From Acholeplasmatales bacterium (lineage in GTDB: Bacteria; Bacillota_I; Bacilli_A; Acholeplasmatales; Anaeroplasmataceae): 61,801 nt of DNA. The notes under the pieces were generated by a model that saw only the letters and a list, made by a program, of their open reading frames with translations, was not told where the DNA came from and did no database searches. Each line of letters begins with the position of its first letter. Positions within the stretch are counted from its first letter, which is position 1. The stretch covers positions 1-61,801 of the forward strand of contig JAFTDB010000003.1 in NCBI GenBank assembly GCA_017454375.1, read 5' to 3'. The translations under genes and the position numbers were made by a program. Below, piece by piece: positions 17,148 through 26,143 of the stretch.

Positions 17148-17609
17148 ATGGGCATTAAATTAAAATTTGTTCAAGATGACACCGCCAATGATGTTGAAAT
17201 CATCATTCGTGCTAAAGAACAAAATGAAGAAGTAGAAAAAATATTAAAATTATTAGGCAAAAGAAATGATAATAATATCATTTGCAATGTCTTATCAAAC
17301 GAGCAACTTGTTGATATTAAAGATATAATAATCATTTCAAAAGATGGAAGATATTTGTCTGTCAAAACCATAAATGGTCAATATATATTAAATGAACCTC
17401 TATATAAAATAGAAGAAAAATTAGATAAATCATGGTTTGTTAAAATATCTCAATCAGAAATTGTTAATTTAAAATATGTAAAAAAATGGAGTCTATGCAC
17501 TGGCGGAATCATAAAAATAGAATTACAAAATGATATTCAGTCATACACATCTAGAAGATATGCAACCCTAATAAAAGAAATTTTAAGAAAGGGAGGTGGT
17601 AAGAGATGA
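17148..17609 (+). CDS. LytTR-domain transcriptional regulator
   Basis: 153 aa. The C-terminal ~95 residues form a LytTR DNA-binding domain (ISKDGRYLSVKTINGQYILNEPLYKIEEKL, then FVKISQSEIVNLKYVKKW). There is no receiver domain; the N-terminal ~55 residues are a short alpha/beta cap as in stand-alone LytTR regulators paired with DUF3021 proteins. The frame is open upstream into the tRNA terminator, but GGGGTGAT before ATG 17148 marks the start. It overlaps the next gene as ATGA. It probably controls its own operon and the giant lipoprotein. Confidence 0.85.
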   Translation: MGIKLKFVQDDTANDVEIIIRAKEQNEEVEKILKLLGKRNDNNIICNVLSNEQLVDIKDIIIISKDGRYLSVKTINGQYILNEPLYKIEEKLDKSWFVKISQSEIVNLKYVKKWSLCTGGIIKIELQNDIQSYTSRRYATLIKEILRKGGGKR

Positions 17610-18079
17610 AAAAACTAATAATAAAAAGAATGATTATAGGATTTGTAGTCGGAGCAATAGTTGGCAATGCAGTAGCAATGATATCAAGTCTATTCTTTGA
17701 CGAATTCGCAATAATTACTGGAACACTAAAAAACAGTGTTGGATTAGTTGGAGGCATTATTTTGCAGTCATTATTATCAGGATTAATAGGAATGGCTGGT
17801 ATTGGAGGAATGTCATTATATGACATTGAAAAATGGAGCTTATTATCAGCTACAGTATCACACTTTATTTGTATAATGTCATCTTTTACAATTGCATATT
17901 TCACGCTTGGATGGGGCAATAGAAACTGGGTAATATATGTAATAATGTTTTTAAGTGAAGCTTTAATATTTCTATTGATTTGGATTATTATGTACAATCA
18001 ATGGAAGAAAAAAATCGAGGAATTAAATGATGATTTAATAAAATATAAGGAGGAAAAACTAAATGAAGAAAAGGACTAA
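17606..18079 (+). CDS. DUF3021 family membrane protein
   Basis: 157 aa with four membrane segments (about 8-30, 43-68, 78-100, 108-130) and a charged C-terminal tail. The small four-helix protein immediately behind a LytTR regulator matches the DUF3021 family, thought to control the regulator from the membrane. GGAGG precedes the ATG, which overlaps the regulator stop. Confidence 0.8.
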   Translation: MKKLIIKRMIIGFVVGAIVGNAVAMISSLFFDEFAIITGTLKNSVGLVGGIILQSLLSGLIGMAGIGGMSLYDIEKWSLLSATVSHFICIMSSFTIAYFTLGWGNRNWVIYVIMFLSEALIFLLIWIIMYNQWKKKIEELNDDLIKYKEEKLNEEKD

Positions 18080-21000
18080 ACTTTTTAAGCCTTTATTCTT
18101 ATTGTTTGGATTTACATTATCCATTAGCTTTTTAGCTTCTTGTGGTGAAAATGGACATCCAACTGGATTAGTTACTACAACTCCTGGTGGAACTACACCA
18201 GGTGCTACAACAACTACACAAACCACAACCACTGAAGTTAAAACCATTACTGAGGCCAAGTTCAATGAGGTCGTAAAGAATTATGGCTTTTTAGGTCAAA
18301 ATGCCAATATTACATACGATTTCGTTTTTACCCGTGGTGAACAATCACTTACTGGTTATATGAAGGCTGTTGGTAATAAGTTTGAGCTTGATTATGGTAG
18401 AGGTTCAGCTACATTCTTAGTAGTTAGAACTGAAGGTAACGGCATTGTTCAAGATAGTTATTCAAAGGGCTTAGATGGCTCGTATAGTAAGAGAACTGGA
18501 ACTTTTGGTGGCTATTATCGAGACTTTGGAGAATTTGGTTTAGCTTTTGATCGTCTAGCATTTACTGATTTTGAATTTAATGCAGGAACAAATACTTATG
18601 CATTAAAAGAAGCAAAATCTTTTACATATGATGATGAAAACACAATTACATTCTCTGTATTAAAACTTCAATTCGTAAATAATGTATTAATGAATATTGA
18701 TATTATATATGATATCGGTTCAACTGGATCACCAGGACGTGCAGTATTTACTGGTAAAAACGTAGGTACAACAACTATTACATTACCTACAACTACAGAT
18801 GTCCCTGTTTTAAATATGACAGGTAGTTATTCATCAAATCGTGCTAATTTTAAGGAAGTTACTGGAATAGAGCTTCCAGCACTTGAAAAATTGATAGTTG
18901 AAGAATATCCATATCGAACAGGTGACACAAGCTATTGTTTCGATATTGTTGATGGAGATAATTTAAATTATAAGACTTATGAAGCATTTGAGGCTTTCTT
19001 TAAGACAACATTAGGAGATTGCGATAGTGGTTATCCTACTGGTGATGAAGCAACTGGTAGAGATGCTCAATGGACTAAAAATGGTAGATGGTATCAAACA
19101 TATTGGGATAACACTAACCACGCAATCTATATCAACACTACTGTAAAAGAGTCTGATGATAAAAAAATGACAGCATCTTATAGTTTAGCAAGAGAACAAT
19201 TTGCTGAAGTAACATATTATAATCTACCAATCGTTTTTGATGTAGAAGCTAATATGACTTTAGTGAATGCTTATGTAGCAGGACGCAAGAGTTATGAAAT
19301 ATCATTAGAATCAGGAACAAATCTTAATTATCAGACTTACATGACATTTGAAACATTCTTTGCTGATAACTTCACTGCAGATTCTGGTTATCCAACAGGT
19401 ACAGAAACTACTGGTAGAGAAGGTAGATGGACTACTAGAAATAATGATACATTATATACTAAGTATACAACTGAAGGGCATATAGTTATTGGTGTTATGC
19501 CAGTTCAAGCAACTACTAATATGACTGATTCATATAAAACAGGTAGACAACAATTCTACAATATAGCAGGTATTTGGTTACCAGAGCTTGAAAATGTTGA
19601 ACTGTTAGATACATCGTCATTTGATTTAGAAAAGAAAGATGCTAGATTTAAAATTGCAAAGGACACAGCCAATTACACAGCAATCGTTTCTGCATTAAAA
19701 GAGTCTTTAGCAAATGAGCCTCTAGCAAACAATAATAACCATTGGGAAGAAGCTGGATTTATGTGCTTCTGGGAATGGGATTACGAAGCTAATAATAGAA
19801 CACATAAAATAACTATTTGGGCCGAACAATCAAATACTACTATTGAAGTTGGATATGTATTTAGAGATTATTTTACAATAACATTAACTGCAGGAACAGG
19901 TGGATCAGTAGAATTATTTGTGGCAGGACGTACTCAAAACAATAATACAGCTCATGTTTGCTACAATACATATTCTGAATTATCTGCAACTGCAACTGCA
20001 GGATATCAATTTGCAGGCTTTTATGAAGGCAACACATTATTAGGTACTGATAACCCTCTAGACTATGCAGTTGTTAAAGATGTTACTATTGTTGCCAAAT
20101 TTGAAGAAGAAGCATCTAATATGACTGATTCATACAAAGCTGTAAGAACTGCATTTAATGAATTATCTGGTATATTACTTCCTAAGCTTGAAGGTGTTTC
20201 TACAGAACACGAATATGCAGAACCTGATGAAACAAACCACGTTAGAGATGAAGCTGGAGTAGATTTAATATTTACAACTGCTGCATCAGTTTCAGATGCT
20301 TATGCTGAAATAAAGGCATTGTTTACAGAGGAATTAGGCAACCCTGTTGAAAGTTCTTCTAGTGAAATTGCGCTTATGGATCAATGGTCAATCCAATATT
20401 ATGATGCTACTATCCCTTATAGAGTAGAAGCAATGATGTATTCACAAGTCGGCGACACTTCAATAAGTTTAATGTGGAGAAAACAACCAATTGTTATCAT
20501 TAATGTTAGAGCAGAAGGCCATGGTAAAGCAAATGGTGTTTATATTAATAGTTCATACGAAGAAGTACCATATACTAAATATTGGGAAATAGTTGATGCT
20601 TTCCACGGAACATTAGTTGCAACTCCAGATTCTGGATATAAATTTGTTGGTTGGTATGTTGATGGTGAAGAAGTATCAAAAGATGCAAGGTTTATTTTCT
20701 CTTACAAAAATGTTACATTTACAGAAATAACATTTGTTGGTAAATTTGCTGAACTTGTAATGACTGAAAGCTATAAAGAAGCCATGAGTAAATTCAAGAC
20801 AATTACAAGCTTTACATTACCTGAACTTGAAGGTGTAACAGTACCTGATTATTTCTTAACTCATCTTGATACAACACAACACCTAGAGGCTGAGATTGAT
20901 GCTAAGGTTGACGAAACTGTAGCGACTGCTGTTGTAGATGCATTTACAAAGCAAATCGGTACCAAACCAACAGTTCAAAACGGAACGCCTAAGTTCTGGT

Positions 21001-21788
21001 GCTGGAAAATTAAAGTAACTATTGATAATAAAACATATACAGGTGATATGGGTGTCACTTATGATAGCACTGAAGGCTTAATGGCAATTCATTATGCTGT
21101 AGAAGAGACAGCTCAAATGACTAATAGCTATGCTTATACGCGTGAAACATTTAAAAATGCAACAGGCTTAGAGCTTCCTGAAATTGCTGAATTAGAGGCT
21201 GTAATTGGGTTTGGTAAGAATTATGTAATGATGGATATTGTAGCTGGAACAAACCTAAAAAAGGATACATATGATGATATTATTGCATATTTAGATGAGC
21301 TTACTGGCTGGACTGGTGAAGATGATACACATGATGATGCATATCCAACTAAAAAATATACTAATACCACATCTGGTATAGTATTCCAGGTTGTTTGGAA
21401 TGATGAGTCAGCTGAAGGCGTAATTTATCTAAATACTATGTCAACAGCTTTATTATCAACATTTGATACTTATAGTGAGGCAAAAAAATATTTTCCAATC
21501 TTTGGAATAACTCTTCCAACAATATCTAATGTCTCTGCTGATTTTTCATTTAGTGAAATAGGCCTAACATTTGATATGACTAAGGAAACTGATTTTACAG
21601 AAACTGAATATACTACATTTTCTAGACTTTTAACAGAAAAGTTTGGTCATGGAACTGATGTAAGTGATGAATATCAAAAGAGAATGATTTGGACAGTTAA
21701 TGGATCACTTTGGGATGTTGTTTGGGATTTAACAACTGGAATTGCTATTAATTGTAGCGAAGCAGGACAACAAGGACAAACAGAATAA
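18063..21788 (+). CDS. Giant repeat lipoprotein with InlB-B-like domains
   Basis: 1241 aa. The signal peptide ends in LASC (Cys27), so it is a surface lipoprotein, followed by a Thr/Gly/Pro linker (36-60). A repeat of about 115-210 residues begins with MTxSYxxxRxxF...LPxLE at residues 252, 369, 487, 687, 900 and 1019, with a degenerate copy near 1133. Two inserted segments, about 625-680 and 832-895 (LSATATAGYQFAGFYEG; TPDSGYKFVGWYVDGE), look like divergent InlB B-repeats. AAGGAGG lies inside the end of the DUF3021 gene, which it overlaps by 17 bases. It is probably the target of the LytTR/DUF3021 pair. The ligand is unknown. Confidence 0.8.
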   Translation: MKKRTKLFKPLFLLFGFTLSISFLASCGENGHPTGLVTTTPGGTTPGATTTTQTTTTEVKTITEAKFNEVVKNYGFLGQNANITYDFVFTRGEQSLTGYMKAVGNKFELDYGRGSATFLVVRTEGNGIVQDSYSKGLDGSYSKRTGTFGGYYRDFGEFGLAFDRLAFTDFEFNAGTNTYALKEAKSFTYDDENTITFSVLKLQFVNNVLMNIDIIYDIGSTGSPGRAVFTGKNVGTTTITLPTTTDVPVLNMTGSYSSNRANFKEVTGIELPALEKLIVEEYPYRTGDTSYCFDIVDGDNLNYKTYEAFEAFFKTTLGDCDSGYPTGDEATGRDAQWTKNGRWYQTYWDNTNHAIYINTTVKESDDKKMTASYSLAREQFAEVTYYNLPIVFDVEANMTLVNAYVAGRKSYEISLESGTNLNYQTYMTFETFFADNFTADSGYPTGTETTGREGRWTTRNNDTLYTKYTTEGHIVIGVMPVQATTNMTDSYKTGRQQFYNIAGIWLPELENVELLDTSSFDLEKKDARFKIAKDTANYTAIVSALKESLANEPLANNNNHWEEAGFMCFWEWDYEANNRTHKITIWAEQSNTTIEVGYVFRDYFTITLTAGTGGSVELFVAGRTQNNNTAHVCYNTYSELSATATAGYQFAGFYEGNTLLGTDNPLDYAVVKDVTIVAKFEEEASNMTDSYKAVRTAFNELSGILLPKLEGVSTEHEYAEPDETNHVRDEAGVDLIFTTAASVSDAYAEIKALFTEELGNPVESSSSEIALMDQWSIQYYDATIPYRVEAMMYSQVGDTSISLMWRKQPIVIINVRAEGHGKANGVYINSSYEEVPYTKYWEIVDAFHGTLVATPDSGYKFVGWYVDGEEVSKDARFIFSYKNVTFTEITFVGKFAELVMTESYKEAMSKFKTITSFTLPELEGVTVPDYFLTHLDTTQHLEAEIDAKVDETVATAVVDAFTKQIGTKPTVQNGTPKFWCWKIKVTIDNKTYTGDMGVTYDSTEGLMAIHYAVEETAQMTNSYAYTRETFKNATGLELPEIAELEAVIGFGKNYVMMDIVAGTNLKKDTYDDIIAYLDELTGWTGEDDTHDDAYPTKKYTNTTSGIVFQVVWNDESAEGVIYLNTMSTALLSTFDTYSEAKKYFPIFGITLPTISNVSADFSFSEIGLTFDMTKETDFTETEYTTFSRLLTEKFGHGTDVSDEYQKRMIWTVNGSLWDVVWDLTTGIAINCSEAGQQGQTE

Positions 21789-21798
21789 TTAATTGATT

Positions 21799-21826
21799 AG
21801 CCAATCCAAGTGATTGGCTTTTCTTT
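21799..21826 (+). terminator. Terminator of the LytTR operon
   Basis: AGCCAATC, CAAGT loop, GATTGGCT, T-rich tail. Confidence 0.85.
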
Positions 21827-21835
21827 TGCAGAAAA

Positions 21836-21865
21836 AAAGATATTAGATTTCAATCCAATATCTTT
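21836..21865 (-). terminator. Terminator overlapping the 3' end of the leftward GNAT gene
   Basis: AAAGATATT and AATATCTTT pair over 9 bp around the last codons of the gene; a T run follows in the leftward direction. Confidence 0.65.
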
Positions 21866-22379
21866 GTACTAGGTTGCCATCTTCATCAACAACCTCATTT
21901 TCAAGTATTCCACCGTTGTTGATTATTGATTTGGCTGAGCCAATATTACCTTTGTTACAAGTAATTAATACTTTATCTATTCCTAGCTTTCTACATTCAT
22001 CTAAAGCTAAAGATATAATCTTTGTAGCAAACCCTTTGCGTCTTTCTGTTGGTCTTACACCATCTCCAATGTGACCACCATCAAACAAAAGCTTTTCATT
22101 TAGGTAATGTCTAATATTAACTGCCCCTACCATAATATCTCTTTTAGTATCATACGCATAATATAGTGATGATGGTACATATCTAGGGTCAGTTGGCATT
22201 TCACGAAGTGCTGTCGCTTTGATGTACTCATCAAAATCCTTATGATCAGAAAATATTGCCCATGGTGATGTGTCAGTTTCATGAGTATTATTATATTCTA
22301 CCCATTCATCTAGCATATCAGTTATTTGTCTTTGATAATCTTTTGATAATTTAACTAATTTAATGTCTTCTAAAGCCAT
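21843..22379 (-). CDS. GNAT family N-acetyltransferase
   Basis: 178 aa. The acetyl-CoA binding region is VRPTERRKGFATKIISLALDEC, with late strand VLITCNKGNIGSAKSIINNGG typical of this GNAT branch. The substrate is unknown. The frame begins with GTG at 22388, but AAGAAGG is placed 8 bases before ATG 22379, which is preferred. It stands alone between two terminators. Confidence 0.88.
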   Translation of the reverse strand: MALEDIKLVKLSKDYQRQITDMLDEWVEYNNTHETDTSPWAIFSDHKDFDEYIKATALREMPTDPRYVPSSLYYAYDTKRDIMVGAVNIRHYLNEKLLFDGGHIGDGVRPTERRKGFATKIISLALDECRKLGIDKVLITCNKGNIGSAKSIINNGGILENEVVDEDGNLVQRYWIEI

Positions 22380-22456
22380 ATTAAGCACCTTCTTTTAATT
22401 AGCATATTATAATATAAGAAGATGCATAATTAAAGATATATCACATATCCGCTGTT

Positions 22457-22503
22457 CGGTTTTGTGGTAAACTTAATCAAAATAGTTACGGTTTTGTGGT
22501 AAA
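22457..22503. repeat. 15-bp direct repeat upstream of a GNAT gene
   Basis: CGGTTTTGTGGTAAA occurs at 22457-22471 and again at 22489-22503, 32 bases apart, ending just before a TATAAT at 22509-22514. It may be a paired regulator site. Confidence 0.6.
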
Positions 22504-22514
22504 ACGAGTATAAT

Positions 22515-22586
22515 TATGTTAGAGGTTGATAATATGGCAAACGAATATAAAGATGATTATGAACTAGCTATTGAAAAAGGGTTTTG
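22515..22586 (+). CDS. Possible 23-aa leader peptide or gene remnant
   Basis: An ATG at 22515 opens a short frame, with a second in-frame ATG at 22533, ending TGA at 22586, only 3 bases before the GNAT start. It lies behind TATAAT and the direct repeats. It could be a leader peptide, a remnant of a longer gene, or chance. Confidence 0.3.
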
Positions 22587-22589
22587 ATT

Positions 22590-23027
22590 ATGAAAGATAT
22601 TAAAATAACAAGAGAAGCTATAACAAGCACTGAATATATTGATTTTTTAAAAAGAAGTAATCTAGGATCACAATATCCAAAGGAAAGATTCAATGAAAGA
22701 ATTGAAAGACTAGTTAATAATGTATCAATTAGTCTTGTGGCTAGAGACAAGAACAACAAGGTTGTTGGTGTATTATTTGGATTAACTGATTTTGCGTATT
22801 GGCTATATATCACAGATTTAGGTGTTGATAGAGATTATGAGCATCAAGGAATTGGTTCTAGCCTAGTTAAGAAGGCCCACGAGATTGCGGGTGGTGAGCG
22901 TGATATCGCAATCTACCTAGTAGCCAATGAGGATGCAATACCTTTCTATGAAAAGCTAGGTATGACTAAATCTGATGAGGTAATGGAATATAACCATGTA
23001 GATTGGACATCCTTTAAAGTAGAATAA
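22590..23027 (+). CDS. GNAT family N-acetyltransferase
   Basis: 145 aa. DLGVDRDYEHQGIGSSLVKKAHEIAG is the acetyl-CoA binding motif (Q-x-x-G-x-G), followed by IYLVANEDAIPFYEKLGM, the usual GNAT ending. AAAGGG precedes ATG 22590; an in-frame TTG two codons earlier is less likely. It is followed after one base by a folate enzyme gene, so the two form an operon. The substrate is not evident. Confidence 0.88.
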   Translation: MKDIKITREAITSTEYIDFLKRSNLGSQYPKERFNERIERLVNNVSISLVARDKNNKVVGVLFGLTDFAYWLYITDLGVDRDYEHQGIGSSLVKKAHEIAGGERDIAIYLVANEDAIPFYEKLGMTKSDEVMEYNHVDWTSFKVE

Positions 23028-23028
23028 T

Positions 23029-23562
23029 ATGAATAAAAAAGAATTTAGATTAAATATAAATAAAGATATTAATAATAAAGAATCTAAATCAAAAGTAATT
23101 AGTTATTTACTTTATAATGAATTAAAGAATTATAAAAGTATTGCCTTATATGCGGCAATGAATGATGAAGTAAATCTTGATTCATTAATCACTAGATTAA
23201 TTAATGAAGGTAAAACAGTATCTTTACCAAGAATCAATAATGATAAATTAGATTTTTATATTATTAATTCTTTAGATGAATTAAATATATCAAATAATAA
23301 ATATAAGATAAGAGAACCAATAAGTAATAATATAATTAATAAAGATAATATAGATATTATGGTTATACCTGGTGTAGCATTCGATATTAATTTAAATAGA
23401 ATGGGTCATGGTAAAGGATATTATGATAAATATCTTGAAGACTTCAAAGGTATAAAAACAGGTGTATGCTTTGGTGAATTATTATTTGATAATATACCTA
23501 CAGATACACATGATATTAAAATGGATATGATTATTACAAATGAAAAGAGATTTGCAAAATAA
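23029..23562 (+). CDS. 5-formyltetrahydrofolate cyclo-ligase
   Basis: 177 aa, usual length. It has KSKVISYLLYN at the N-terminus, DIMVIPGVAFDINLNRMGHG and the signature GHGKGYYDKYL. The enzyme converts 5-formyl-THF to 5,10-methenyl-THF with ATP in the cytoplasm. It starts one base after the GNAT stop and closes the operon; the terminator hairpin includes its stop codon. Confidence 0.92.
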   Translation: MNKKEFRLNINKDINNKESKSKVISYLLYNELKNYKSIALYAAMNDEVNLDSLITRLINEGKTVSLPRINNDKLDFYIINSLDELNISNNKYKIREPISNNIINKDNIDIMVIPGVAFDINLNRMGHGKGYYDKYLEDFKGIKTGVCFGELLFDNIPTDTHDIKMDMIITNEKRFAK

Positions 23563-23578
23563 TGCAAATCTCCTTTTT
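23548..23578 (+). terminator. Terminator of the GNAT/cyclo-ligase operon
   Basis: AGATTTGCA and TGCAAATCT (9 bp) around a 6-base loop that holds the stop codon, then CCTTTTT. Confidence 0.75.
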
Positions 23579-23582
23579 CATT

Positions 23583-25754
23583 TTAACTAGCAGTTGTTGC
23601 CTTACTTGATTGAGTCCAAGTCTTAGTTGTACCACCAGTTAATGTATAAGATGAACCAACAACCAACTGATCAGATGCTATAAACAAGCTGTAGTAAGTT
23701 TGAGTTGTTGTAAATGTAATATCTGTACCAGATACAGTATATGTACCTTTTGCGAATTGCACAGATGAAGAAGAACCTCCCATTCCACCTTGGCCAGGTC
23801 TTCCACCCCACATATTACCGCCGCCAGTTGAGCCAAATAATACGTAGTTGTAATTTGATGGAGTCTTTGATACAACGCCAAGTGCAACAAATGTACCACC
23901 AGTCATTGTGAATGTACCATCGATATCAAGTGATGCCATATTACCACTTGTATCTGTTGCAGGATTCTTTGTTATAACAAATCCACCAGTTTGTGTGTAA
24001 TTACCGTTAGAATCAATTCCATCTGTATCACCACTGCCTACTGTAACATCAAGATAACCTCCTGTTACATTTACAAGTGGTGTTTTCTTTTCACCTGATG
24101 ATGTAGCATTAACACCATCATCATTTGCATATACATATGTGCTACCACCACTAACTGTGATTACATTACCTTCTAATCCTTCATGTGAATTAGTGATAGT
24201 GATGATTCCGCCACTAATATTTAATTCATTATCAGCGTGGATTCCATCATCACCTGCAGTAATTGAAATACTACCACCACTGATATTTACATTACCCTTA
24301 CCTGTTTCACTGTTTTCAAGTGTATCACCATAATTTGCATGTAGGGCATCATCTGGTGATTTAACTATTACAGTAGTTTCTCCAGAAATATTGATTTCAT
24401 TATCAGCTTTGATACCTTTTACTGAATATTCTGAAGATGAAGAAGTAGAATAATTAGACCAGCTACCACTCATTTTTCCTGATGATACAGAGCTTATCAT
24501 ATATAGATTAGCGCTAGTATTTATTACACCACCACTTGTACAAGAATCATAAGTAGTAGTTGAATTCTCAGTTTGAGTAGATGTAAATCTATAAATAGCC
24601 ATATTTGTATAATTAGTTGGGGCATTTACTTTGTATAGATAATATGTTGTACGACTTCTACCTGATTGAGATGTTACAGTTGTTTCATATGATGCGTTCA
24701 CCCAAGTAGATGCATCATCATTATAGAAGTAGATAGCATATCTATAATTAGAATTATAATATGATGATGGGATAGCTATATACATATTAGTTCCTTGTGA
24801 TACAGCATGTGTTGATGAATATGAAGAATATGAACCTGTATATACCTCAACATAGGCTGATGTATTAATATCAACATCATATGCAGCATCTATACCATCC
24901 TCACAAGCATAGATTCTAACTTCACCACCACTAATTGTGATGATACCTCTTTGATTACCCTTATTAGATAAATCAGAATTAGTTGTCTTTAAAGCATCAC
25001 CACCAGTAGATATTACTGTGATATTACCTGATTCAATTGTAATACTATCATTACCCTTTAAGGCATTATTATATGCTTTAACAGATAATGTTTGATTTTT
25101 AATGCTTAAATCATCTTTAGTATGAACACCATTATTATAATTGCCATTAATGATTAATGTTCCTTTACCAACAAATGATAGATCACATTCAGCATATACT
25201 GCGGCTGTACCTAATGTGTCAGTCTCAGCAATAGTAGTTGCTCTAGCATCATCTATTTTATTAGTTGTATTATCTAAAGCCTTAATTTTTAGCTTACCTG
25301 CGGTAACACAATAGATTGGTGAATTAGTAGTAGATGAAATAACTACATTATTTAAATCTAGCTCAACCTCATCATCCTCACCGACTTCAATATAAATCAT
25401 ACCATCACTTAGATTACCACTTAATACATACACTCCGGCTGACGTGATTTTATATACACCATTTTCTACTGTATATAATCCACCATCAGTTGTAATACTG
25501 AATTCTTCATTGTTTTCAACTGTAGTAACTGTTGATGTAGTAGTTCTTGTTGCAATAGTAGGGGTACCATCAGTTCCTGTTATAACATCAGGACTAGATG
25601 TTGTGGTTGTAGTCCAAGATGATGCAGTAGAAGTGGTGGTCACATTAGTTTTGGTAGTTGTATTATTGCCACTTGTAAGCGAACAGCCTGTTAAAGCTAT
25701 CGAACATAAAAGCGCTATAGAGAATATACCTGATAATAATTTCTTTCTTTTCAT
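23583..25754 (-). CDS. DUF4353-like beta-helix lipoprotein (carbohydrate-binding)
   Basis: 723 aa. The signal peptide ends at LTGC with acylated Cys24, followed by a Thr/Ser linker to ~80. From ~85 the pattern TTDGGLYTVENGVYKITSAG, VYVLSGNLSDGMIYIEV and repeated strands (GNVNISGGSISITAGDDGIH; LNISGGIITITNSHEGLEGN) is that of the Cthe_2159-like DUF4353 family. This is a right-handed beta-helix that binds calcium and plant polysaccharide in Clostridium thermocellum. A Gly/Met-rich patch sits near residue 650. Expected location is the cell surface. Whether it binds pectin, cellulose or something else cannot be told. Confidence 0.82.
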   Translation of the reverse strand: MKRKKLLSGIFSIALLCSIALTGCSLTSGNNTTTKTNVTTTSTASSWTTTTTSSPDVITGTDGTPTIATRTTTSTVTTVENNEEFSITTDGGLYTVENGVYKITSAGVYVLSGNLSDGMIYIEVGEDDEVELDLNNVVISSTTNSPIYCVTAGKLKIKALDNTTNKIDDARATTIAETDTLGTAAVYAECDLSFVGKGTLIINGNYNNGVHTKDDLSIKNQTLSVKAYNNALKGNDSITIESGNITVISTGGDALKTTNSDLSNKGNQRGIITISGGEVRIYACEDGIDAAYDVDINTSAYVEVYTGSYSSYSSTHAVSQGTNMYIAIPSSYYNSNYRYAIYFYNDDASTWVNASYETTVTSQSGRSRTTYYLYKVNAPTNYTNMAIYRFTSTQTENSTTTYDSCTSGGVINTSANLYMISSVSSGKMSGSWSNYSTSSSSEYSVKGIKADNEINISGETTVIVKSPDDALHANYGDTLENSETGKGNVNISGGSISITAGDDGIHADNELNISGGIITITNSHEGLEGNVITVSGGSTYVYANDDGVNATSSGEKKTPLVNVTGGYLDVTVGSGDTDGIDSNGNYTQTGGFVITKNPATDTSGNMASLDIDGTFTMTGGTFVALGVVSKTPSNYNYVLFGSTGGGNMWGGRPGQGGMGGSSSSVQFAKGTYTVSGTDITFTTTQTYYSLFIASDQLVVGSSYTLTGGTTKTWTQSSKATTAS

Positions 25755-25917
25755 TTTCCTCAGCTCCCTTTTTGCCTTTAATTATAAATATAAAAATATG
25801 ATAATCAATAGTTCTTACAACCTTTACAACATTTCACATATGAGCGCTACTTTATTCCCATTATTATCCCAAAATTAGCCTTGGAAACGAAAAAATAAAA
25901 AAAATATTATTTTTGTG

Positions 25918-25945
25918 TTGCAAAAAATAATTTGTGTGCTATAAT
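25918..25945 (+). promoter_or_regulatory. tRNA-Gly(GCC) promoter
   Basis: TTGCAA and TATAAT with a 16-base spacer, 21 bases before the tRNA. Confidence 0.65.
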
Positions 25946-25966
25946 AATTGAGCATTCAAAAGAAAT

Positions 25967-26041
25967 GCCGCAGTAGTACAACGGTTAGTACCTATGCTTG
26001 CCATGCATATGATGGCGGTTCGATTCCGCTCTGTGGCTCCA
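25967..26041 (+). tRNA. tRNA-Gly (anticodon GCC)
   Basis: 75 nt. Acceptor GCCGCAG/CTGTGGC, anticodon stem TATGC/GCATA with loop TTGCCAT (anticodon GCC), T arm CGGTTCGATTCCG, encoded CCA. Confidence 0.95.
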
Positions 26042-26052
26042 TTAAGATTATT

Positions 26053-26080
26053 AAGTCGATATCAAATATCGACTTTTTTT
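26053..26080 (+). terminator. Terminator of tRNA-Gly(GCC)
   Basis: AAGTCGATAT, CAA, ATATCGACTT and a T run. Confidence 0.88.
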
Positions 26081-26143
26081 TATAATTAATTTTTCAAATA
26101 ATTATGATATAATATTTTTAATCTAATTAAGGAAACATACACG

